Part shown: in pieces, positions 7,617 to 11,985 of the stretch
How positions within the stretch are numbered: position 1 is the first letter of the stretch
Layout of the letters: every line of letters starts with the position of its first letter
Assembly (NCBI RefSeq): GCF_024699275.1
Contig: NZ_JAILPX010000126.1
Location: forward strand, 1 to 11,985
Reading direction: 5' to 3'
Source of the DNA: Selenomonas sp.
Lineage (GTDB): Bacteria; Bacillota_C; Negativicutes; Selenomonadales; Selenomonadaceae
Length of the DNA: 11,985 nucleotides
Notes under the pieces: model-generated
Databases searched by the model: none
Told to the model about the DNA's origin: nothing
The model's input: only the letters and a program-made list of their open reading frames with translations
Program-made: the position numbers and the translations under genes

Positions 7617-8149
7617 TGAAAAAACAATTGAGACTCTCTGGCTCCGGCGGGCAGGGGGTTATTACGGCAGCCATCCTTCTGGCGGAAGCGGCTGTAGCGG
7701 AAGGGAAAGAGGCGGCCCAGAGTCAGTCCTATGGCCCTGAGGCCCGCGGGGGCGCATCGAAAGCGGAGGTCATCATCAGTGATGAGACGATTTATCATCC
7801 CCATGTGGAAGTGCCGGACCTTGTTTTGGCCATGACGCAGAAGGCGGCAGATAAGTATTTCGTAGACCTCCACAAAGACGGGCTCTTGATTCTGGATGAC
7901 AGCCTGGTGCCGGAAACACCAGACTTTCCTCATGTGGTGCGTCTGCCCATCACTAAACTGGCTGCGGAGGAACTGGGCAAATCCCTGTTCGCCAATATTG
8001 TAGCCTTAGGTGCATTGGTGCGGATTACCGATTTGGTACAGCTGAATACGGTTAGGGCCTTTGTCAAAAAGCGCGTACCGCCTCATACAGTAGAAGCGAA
8101 TATGAAAGCATTGCAGCTGGGCTGGGATGTGGCGGCTGATGTACAGTAA
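7616..8149 (+). CDS. korC: 2-oxoglutarate ferredoxin oxidoreductase, gamma subunit
   Basis: A 177-residue gamma subunit of the 2-oxoacid:acceptor oxidoreductase, needed for CoA-dependent turnover and assembly. The N-terminal glycine motif SGSGGQGVIT (residues 8-17) and the family segment SQSYGPEARGGASKAEVIIS (36-55) are clear. The C-terminal part (FANIVALGALVRIT, then FVKKRVPPHTVEANMKAL) is also typical. The start ATG at 7616 shares one base with the korB stop, with AGGGGGTG (7601-7608) as ribosome site; an in-frame TTG at 7613 is a less likely start. It is the last gene of the operon and is followed by hairpins at 8192-8225 and 8249-8343. Confidence 0.94.
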   Translation: MKKQLRLSGSGGQGVITAAILLAEAAVAEGKEAAQSQSYGPEARGGASKAEVIISDETIYHPHVEVPDLVLAMTQKAADKYFVDLHKDGLLILDDSLVPETPDFPHVVRLPITKLAAEELGKSLFANIVALGALVRITDLVQLNTVRAFVKKRVPPHTVEANMKALQLGWDVAADVQ

Positions 8150-8191
8150 AATGAAAGACGAAATGCGACAAGAGCAGCAGTAAATAGACGA

Positions 8192-8225
8192 AACGGCAGT
8201 TGAGGGATATTTCTCAACTGCCGTT
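8192..8225 (+). terminator. Hairpin downstream of korC
   Basis: A perfect 13-bp stem, AACGGCAGTTGAG (8192-8204) with its complement at 8213-8225, encloses an 8-base loop, 42 bases after the korC stop. No T-tract follows beyond TT, so it is either a weak terminator or a 3'-end stabiliser for the kor transcript. Confidence 0.5.
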
Positions 8226-8248
8226 GGCACGTATGAAGGGCCGTAATA

Positions 8249-8343
8249 GCAAAAAGACGCCCGGTGGCTGGCAATGTTTTTCCGTTGCGTATGCAGTCTT
8301 GCCTGACGCGACGGAAAAGGATTACCAGCCACCGGGCTTTTGC
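8249..8343. terminator. Two-tier bidirectional hairpin between korC and the FliD-like gene
   Basis: The outer 13-bp stem GCCCGGTGGCTGG (8259-8271 with 8325-8337) is flanked by GCAAAA (8249-8254) facing TTTTGC (8338-8343). Inside is a second 13-bp stem (8278-8290 with 8306-8318, one G:T pair), separated by an internal loop of 6 bases on each side and capped by a 15-base loop. The outer stem is followed by TTTT on the plus strand and by GTCTTTTT on the minus strand, so it can end both convergent transcripts. The size and inner tier are unusual for a plain terminator. Confidence 0.65.
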
Positions 8344-8378
8344 TTGGCAAGTATCTTCCGCTTTATCGTTTTGACGTA

Positions 8379-9335
8379 TTAGAACATGGAGCTGAAGAGA
8401 TTGCCAATCATGCCGTACTGAACGGTTGCATTCAGTACCTGTGGGTTGGTGTAGGCTGAGGCCGTCTTGATGGAATTGCCGAACATGCTCTGTAAAGAGG
8501 GGAATAGCTTATCGCTCTGGTTGTTGGCCTGAGCCAGGTGCTGTTCTGCTTTGCCGGCTAAACCGTTGGCACCTAAGGCGTTTTCTGCCCGGTCGCCGTT
8601 CTCCGTGAGAGCTGTGGCCAGCTTGTCTTCGTCGACGCTCAGCTTGCCAGTCGAGCTATCCACCGTAATCCCCAGCTGCTTGTAGGTATCAGCCCGGTAT
8701 GTGGTGTCGGCGAACGACTTATGGAGTGATTCCATTCTCTTTCCCACACTACTGTAATCGCTGGTGAGGTCTAAGGCATCGTTGTAGTCGGAAACCAGCT
8801 GCTTGACATTGCTGATGGCTTTTTTGAGTCCATCGCTGTATGTCTTTGTGCCGTCCTCGGCTTCTTGGATGTCGTCCGTGCTGAATTCGTAGCTCATGTT
8901 CCGGACCGTTTGGGCGGATGATTTGAGATCGCCCATATAGGCCTTGAACTGCGTGTCGAAGGTGGACTTGGCTTCATTGTAAGAGTTTACAAGTCCTGCT
9001 GCACTGGACGTTACCCCGGAAAGGGCACTGAGATTAGCCACGCTTGTACTGGAAGCGTACGAATTGGTGTACCCGGACCAAAGGCTGCTGATGGAGTCCT
9101 GGGCGGCATTGGATTTTTTGCTGCCATAAGCCGAGTCGAAAGACCCGACCAGATTGCTCAATTGGCTGACATTGGCTGCTGCCGTAGCATAGCTTTTGCT
9201 TTGGGCAGAAGATCCGCTGGTGCTTTCTTCTGCTTTACTGGCCTCTTTCTGTGCTGTGGTGGTGGCTTGCGTGCCTCCCTGGGCCATCTTGTACATCGTG
9301 TACGTATCCCTGGTCATTGCCGAAATGGTAGACAT
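8379..9335 (-). CDS. FliD C-terminal-like flagellar/secreted protein
   Basis: A 318-residue Ser/Ala/Asn/Lys-rich protein with no cysteine, no signal peptide and no clear membrane segment. This composition is typical of proteins exported through the flagellar channel. The part from about 165 to 245 resembles the end of the flagellar cap protein FliD: an ISNVKQLVSDYNDALDL helix, KRMESLHKSF, then LGITVDSSTGKLSVDEDKLATAL (221-243). It ends with MIGNLFSSMF. Typical FliD is longer and has an N-terminal domain not recognisable here. The start is ATG 9335, set by AAAGGAGG directly upstream; the frame stays open to 9443 but without a ribosome site there. Upstream, TCGATATAT on the minus strand weakly recalls a flagellar-sigma -10, but no matching -35 is seen. 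Function as a cap or hook-associated protein is inference. Confidence 0.72.
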   Translation of the reverse strand: MSTISAMTRDTYTMYKMAQGGTQATTTAQKEASKAEESTSGSSAQSKSYATAAANVSQLSNLVGSFDSAYGSKKSNAAQDSISSLWSGYTNSYASSTSVANLSALSGVTSSAAGLVNSYNEAKSTFDTQFKAYMGDLKSSAQTVRNMSYEFSTDDIQEAEDGTKTYSDGLKKAISNVKQLVSDYNDALDLTSDYSSVGKRMESLHKSFADTTYRADTYKQLGITVDSSTGKLSVDEDKLATALTENGDRAENALGANGLAGKAEQHLAQANNQSDKLFPSLQSMFGNSIKTASAYTNPQVLNATVQYGMIGNLFSSMF

Positions 9336-9550
9336 GATAAAACCTCCTTTCTGCTTTTTAGGAAGTGCAACACTTTCCTTATAGATATATCGATGATTTT
9401 GACTGGAAAGATAAGCTTTTTTTGACTGTGGGAACAATTCCAATCAATAGGGATAAACGCCCGCTATATCAGAGAATAAAGGCAATAAAGTTCAAGTAAT
9501 GAGCCGCTTTTCAGAAAATATATTTTTCCGCAGATTTTTGCCAAAAATGT

Positions 9551-9579
9551 TTTACTTATGGGGACAAAGAGTGTAGAAT
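9551..9579 (+). promoter_or_regulatory. Promoter of pyk
   Basis: The -35 TTTACT (9551-9556) and -10 TAGAAT (9574-9579) are spaced by 17 bases. This is the best sigma-A type promoter in the spacer; transcription should start near 9586. Confidence 0.65.
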
Positions 9580-9585
9580 AGTAGC

Positions 9586-9724
9586 TGATGGGATGTGCTT
9601 CCCCCGTGGAATGTATTTCCCTGTTAACTTAGGCCGTAGACAGGACGCCATACAGCGACTCCGAATCTCGGAGGTGTCCGTCTAAAATATAATATGTAGT
9701 AAAAGAATAGGTGGGGTTTACAAC
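9586..9724 (+). promoter_or_regulatory. Structured 5' leader of pyk, possible cis-acting RNA
   Basis: The leader of about 139 nt contains a compound stem: GAC-A-GGACGCC (9639-9649, one bulged A) pairs with GGTGTCCGTC (9673-9682). Inside it CTCCGA-ATC-TCGGAG (9659-9673) forms a tight hairpin that competes for base 9673. ACAGG (9640-9644) can instead pair with CCTGT (9620-9624), so two folds exclude each other. An AT-rich stretch follows, then the ribosome site AGGTGGGG (9709-9716). I do not recognise a known riboswitch class. Confidence 0.45.
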
Positions 9725-11137
9725 ATGTTAAAAAAGACGAAAATCATTTGCACGCAGGGTCCGTCCACAGAGAAACCGGGCGTAATTGATGCACTGATTG
9801 CCAATGGCATGAACTGCGCACGCTTCAACTTCTCCCATGGTGACCACGCAGAACATCTTGGCCGTATCAATATGGTTCGTGAAGCTGCCAAGAAGGCTGG
9901 CAAGGTTATCTCTTTAATCCTCGATACCAAAGGTCCGGAAATGCGTCTGGGCGAGTTCAAAGATGGCAAAGTTATGCTCGAAAAGGGCAACAAATTCACT
10001 TTGACCTATGACGATGAACCGGGTGATGAAACTCATGTTTCCGTAAACCACAAAGGTCTTTACACGGAAGTTAAGCCGGGCGATACCCTGCTCCTCTCCG
10101 ATGGTCTCGTAGCCCTCAAAGTCGATGAAATCAAGGGCAAGGACATCGTTACGACGATTCAGAACAGCGGCAAGATGAGCACGCGTAAGCGCGTAGCTGC
10201 TCCGGGCGTATCCCTGGGTCTGCCTCCTATCTCCGAACAGGATGCTAAGGACATCATTTTCGGCTGCGAACAGGATATGGATTTCGTAGCTGCTTCCTTC
10301 ATTCAGCGTCCGGATGACGTGCTGGCTATCCGGAAGCTCATCGAAGAGCACAATGGCCGCATGGAAATCATTCCGAAGATTGAAAACCTCGAAGGTGTTA
10401 AGAACTTCGATGCAATCCTCGAAGTTTCCGATGGTATCATGGTTGCCCGTGGTGACCTGGGCGTAGAAGTTCCGGCAGAAGATGTGCCCCTTATTCAGAA
10501 GGAAATCATCCGTAAGTGCAACGCTGCTGGCAAGCCGGTTATCGTTGCTACGCAGATGCTTGACTCCATGGAACGCAATCCGCGTCCGACCCGTGCAGAA
10601 GTTTCTGACGTTGGTAACGCTATTCTCGATGGTACGGATGCTATCATGCTGTCCGGTGAAACGGCCTCCGGTGACTATCCGGTAGAAGCTGTTTCCACGA
10701 TGAACCGCATTGCACAGCGCATCGAAAGCTCCCTCGAATACAAGGAACTCTTTGTAGAACGCGGTCTGCAGCACCTGAAATCCCGTACGCGTGCTATCGC
10801 TCATGCTACGGTACAGATGGCTTATGAGCTCGATGTTCCGGCTATCATCACGCCGACTGAATCCGGCTACACGACGAAAGTTGTATCCAAGTATCGTCCG
10901 AAAGCTGCTATCGTAGCTTATACGCCGAGCGAAAAGGCTCTGCGTCAGCTGAACCTCCGTTGGGGCGTATATCCGGTACTCGGTTCCATGTGGAGCGATG
11001 CCGATGAAATGCTCAGCAACGCTACGGCTGCTGCTGTTAAGGAAGGCCTCGTACAGCGTGGCGATATGACCATCATCACGTCTGGTGTGAAGGCTGGCAA
11101 GGGTAACTCCAGCTCCGTACGCGTGTACAACATCTAA
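9725..11137 (+). CDS. pyk: Pyruvate kinase
   Basis: The glycolytic enzyme converting phosphoenolpyruvate and ADP to pyruvate and ATP in the cytoplasm. At 470 residues it is the standard A/B/C-domain form, without the C-terminal extra domain found in Bacillus. Active-site residues are present: RFNFSHG (Arg33, Asn35, Ser37), DTKGPEMR (67-74), catalytic Lys218 and metal ligand Glu220 in IIPKIEN, Asp244 in ARGDLGVEVP, and ATQMLDSM followed by RPTRAEVSDV. Glu72, at the position that separates cation classes, indicates the potassium-dependent type. The B domain covers about 71-165 and the C domain about 345-470. TKIICTQGPST has Gln where Ile, Val or Leu is usual. The ATG has AGGTGGGG 8 bases upstream. 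Codon choice is more biased than in the neighbours, consistent with high expression. It appears to be transcribed alone and ends in a strong terminator. Confidence 0.98.
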   Translation: MLKKTKIICTQGPSTEKPGVIDALIANGMNCARFNFSHGDHAEHLGRINMVREAAKKAGKVISLILDTKGPEMRLGEFKDGKVMLEKGNKFTLTYDDEPGDETHVSVNHKGLYTEVKPGDTLLLSDGLVALKVDEIKGKDIVTTIQNSGKMSTRKRVAAPGVSLGLPPISEQDAKDIIFGCEQDMDFVAASFIQRPDDVLAIRKLIEEHNGRMEIIPKIENLEGVKNFDAILEVSDGIMVARGDLGVEVPAEDVPLIQKEIIRKCNAAGKPVIVATQMLDSMERNPRPTRAEVSDVGNAILDGTDAIMLSGETASGDYPVEAVSTMNRIAQRIESSLEYKELFVERGLQHLKSRTRAIAHATVQMAYELDVPAIITPTESGYTTKVVSKYRPKAAIVAYTPSEKALRQLNLRWGVYPVLGSMWSDADEMLSNATAAAVKEGLVQRGDMTIITSGVKAGKGNSSSVRVYNI

Positions 11138-11145
11138 GTAAATAC

Positions 11146-11177
11146 CACGATGGGGTTCGGGTTCGTATAACATCGTG
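11146..11177 (+). repeat. Short hairpin just after pyk
   Basis: CACGATG (11146-11152) pairs with CATCGTG (11171-11177) across an 18-base loop that contains GGGTTC twice in tandem. It sits between the pyk stop and the main terminator; its role is unknown. Confidence 0.35.
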
Positions 11178-11180
11178 AAT

Positions 11181-11260
11181 AAAGGTCTCGGCGACTTATT
11201 CCTGCGCAAGTACGCGCTTTGCGCGTAAAATGCTCAGGAACAAGCCGCCGAGACCTTTTT
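11181..11260 (+). terminator. pyk terminator, copy 1 of an extragenic palindromic repeat
   Basis: A perfect 13-bp stem AAAGGTCTCGGCG (11181-11193 with 11246-11258) runs into TTTTT at 11256-11260, a strong intrinsic terminator for pyk. Within it are a second stem (TTCCTG, 11199-11204, with CAGGAA, 11235-11240) and a tight tip hairpin TACGCGC-TTT-GCGCGTA (11211-11227). Its core, 11194-11239, recurs in inverted orientation just downstream. Confidence 0.9.
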
Positions 11261-11268
11261 GTTTATGT

Positions 11269-11329
11269 AAGTCCTAAGCGATTTACACGCTTGCGTGTAC
11301 TGGCGCAGGAATAAGTTGCCATGGACTTT
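11269..11329 (-). repeat. Copy 2 of the extragenic palindromic repeat, inverted
   Basis: Read on the minus strand, this matches the pyk terminator copy: AAAG-TC...GGC, then identical ACTTATTCCTGCGC (11316-11303), AGTAC, a tip hairpin TACACGC-AA-GCGTGTA, GTAAA, GCT and AGGA. Roughly 37 of 46 core positions agree. It is closed by AAGTCC/GGACTT (11269-11274 with 11323-11328) and lacks a T-tract, so it should not terminate by itself. It is a diverged second copy, not just the other arm of one hairpin. Confidence 0.75.
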
Positions 11330-11393
11330 CGACTGGGCTGGTATGACAAAATCTGAATCCCTAAAGGGACTAGCGTTGCGCTGCATATAGCGT

Positions 11394-11399
11394 TATAAT
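11394..11399 (+). promoter_or_regulatory. Candidate -10 for the walJ-like gene
   Basis: TATAAT lies about 62 bases before the ATG. No good -35 is found at 16-18 bases upstream. Alternative elements nearer the gene (TTTACA at 11414 and 11425, TATGAT at 11442) are not at proper spacing. Confidence 0.35.
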
Positions 11400-11403
11400 G
11401 AAA

Positions 11404-11444
11404 AAGTGTTATCTTTACAGATAATTTACATAGTCAAGTGTTAT
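11404..11444 (+). repeat. Direct repeat upstream of the walJ-like gene
   Basis: AAGTGTTAT occurs at 11404-11412 and again at 11436-11444, 32 bases (about three helical turns) apart. A small TTATC/GATAA dyad lies between them (11409-11424). This could be a tandem binding site; chance is possible in AT-rich DNA. Confidence 0.3.
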
Positions 11445-11460
11445 GATAGGAGCCGTAGAG

Positions 11461-11985
11461 ATGCAGGTTAGGATTTTGGCCAGTGGCAGCAAGGGGAATG
11501 CCGTTTTTGTGGAAATGGACGGCACGAAATTGTTGATTGATGCTGGCATCAGTGCCACGAAAATTAAAAAGGGCCTGGCGGGGCTAGGCGTGGATGCCGC
11601 ATCTTTGGACGGCGTATTGATTACCCATGAGCACCGCGATCATGTGGCGGGGCTGGTGACGCTCTCGAAGTGGTATCACTTGCCCATCTTCACCCGTCAG
11701 GGCACGATTGAGCACATGAAGGAACGGGCGGCGATTCCGGCAGAATGTTTCTGCCCTGTGGGGGAGCGCTTTTCCGTTAACGGGCTGGCGGTTGAGAGTT
11801 TTAATATCTCACATGATGCCGCAGAGCCTGTGGGCTATCGGCTTAAAGGCTGCAAGAACGTAACCTTGGCAACAGACCTGGGCTTTGTGACCTCCAGCGT
11901 GCAAGCGGCTCTGGAAGGTGCTGATGTGCTGATTTTGGAATCAAACCATGACCCTGAAGTGTTGAAGCAGGGAAGCTATCCGTGG
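11461..11985 (+). CDS. walJ: MBL-fold metallo-hydrolase, WalJ/YycJ family, 5' part
   Basis: The frame runs open from ATG 11461 to the window end: 175 residues of a family about 260 long, so the 3' part is missing. The metallo-beta-lactamase metal motif THEHRDH is at residues 55-61 (His56, His58, Asp60, His61). It is preceded by the family start MQVRILASGSKGN and by LLIDAG (Asp27), and followed by FNISHDA, ATDLGF and LILESNHD, all typical of the YycJ subgroup. In low-GC Gram-positives this protein is often encoded with the WalRK two-component system and is thought to act on nucleic acids, with a link to DNA repair and cell-wall homeostasis. No walRK genes precede it here, so it seems to be expressed separately. 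AGGAG at 11448-11452 lies 8 bases before the start. Confidence 0.9.
   Translation, partial: MQVRILASGSKGNAVFVEMDGTKLLIDAGISATKIKKGLAGLGVDAASLDGVLITHEHRDHVAGLVTLSKWYHLPIFTRQGTIEHMKERAAIPAECFCPVGERFSVNGLAVESFNISHDAAEPVGYRLKGCKNVTLATDLGFVTSSVQAALEGADVLILESNHDPEVLKQGSYPW

Larger units (their letters stand above)
9336..9724. other. Divergent intergenic region between FliD-like gene and pyk
   Basis: Non-coding spacer. The minus-strand side carries the ribosome site of the FliD-like gene and AT-rich sequence without a clear promoter. The plus-strand side carries the pyk promoter (9551-9579) and its structured leader (about 9586-9724). No gene is seen. Confidence 0.75.

Noticed and set aside
8200..8382. 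Plus-strand frame of 60 codons after korC
   Set aside because: It is built over both hairpins, lacks a ribosome site and runs into the end of the convergent gene.
9336..9443. N-terminal extension of the FliD-like protein to 9443
   Set aside because: The extension would read through AAAGGAGG, which is placed exactly for the ATG at 9335, and its sequence has no domain character.
9914..11209. Minus-strand open frame of 431 codons opposite pyk
   Set aside because: Shadow frame produced by the strong codon bias of pyk; it even begins inside the pyk terminator.

Overview
The window looks like chromosomal DNA from a motile, anaerobic member of the Negativicutes, most likely a Selenomonas-type organism. 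This is an inference from three things: a ferredoxin-linked 2-oxoacid oxidoreductase operon, chemotaxis and flagellar-type genes, and the general style of the proteins. No rRNA or other taxonomic marker is present. Base composition is moderate, with AT-rich intergenic spacers. I see no rRNA, tRNA, CRISPR array, insertion sequence or phage gene.

Layout. (a) 1-579 (+) is the 3' part of galU, the UDP-glucose pyrophosphorylase. It converges on a methyl-accepting chemotaxis receptor (681-2738, -), with a strong inverted repeat between them. (b) 2859-5003 (-) is a two-gene operon of unknown function. A protein with three membrane segments, a Lys/Ala/Glu-rich coiled coil and a TPR-like end comes first. 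A double PRC-barrel protein with a Pro/Ala/Lys/Glu linker follows, and the operon ends in a clear rho-independent terminator. (c) 5013-5437 is a divergent regulatory spacer. (d) 5438-8149 (+) is korDABC, four overlapping genes for a complete 2-oxoglutarate:ferredoxin oxidoreductase. (e) 8150-8378 holds two hairpins between convergent genes. (f) 8379-9335 (-) is a protein resembling the C-terminal part of the flagellar cap protein FliD. (g) 9336-9724 is a divergent spacer with a good pyk promoter and a structured leader of about 139 nt. (h) 9725-11137 (+) is pyruvate kinase. (i) 11138-11460 holds two diverged, inverted copies of one palindromic repeat, the first of which acts as the pyk terminator. 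(j) 11461 to the end (+) is the 5' part of a WalJ/YycJ-type metallo-hydrolase.

How the genes fit together. pyk and korDABC are central-metabolism units: phosphoenolpyruvate to pyruvate with ATP formation, and reversible ferredoxin-linked 2-oxoglutarate/succinyl-CoA conversion. galU supplies UDP-glucose for the envelope. The receptor and the FliD-like protein belong to motility. The TPR/PRC pair looks like a membrane-tethered cytoplasmic scaffold of unknown role and is the least explained coding part. The most unusual non-coding features are the inverted repeat pair after pyk, whose two copies differ by compensatory base changes, the pyk leader, and the cluster of TGTATA/TATACA dyads around the kor promoter.
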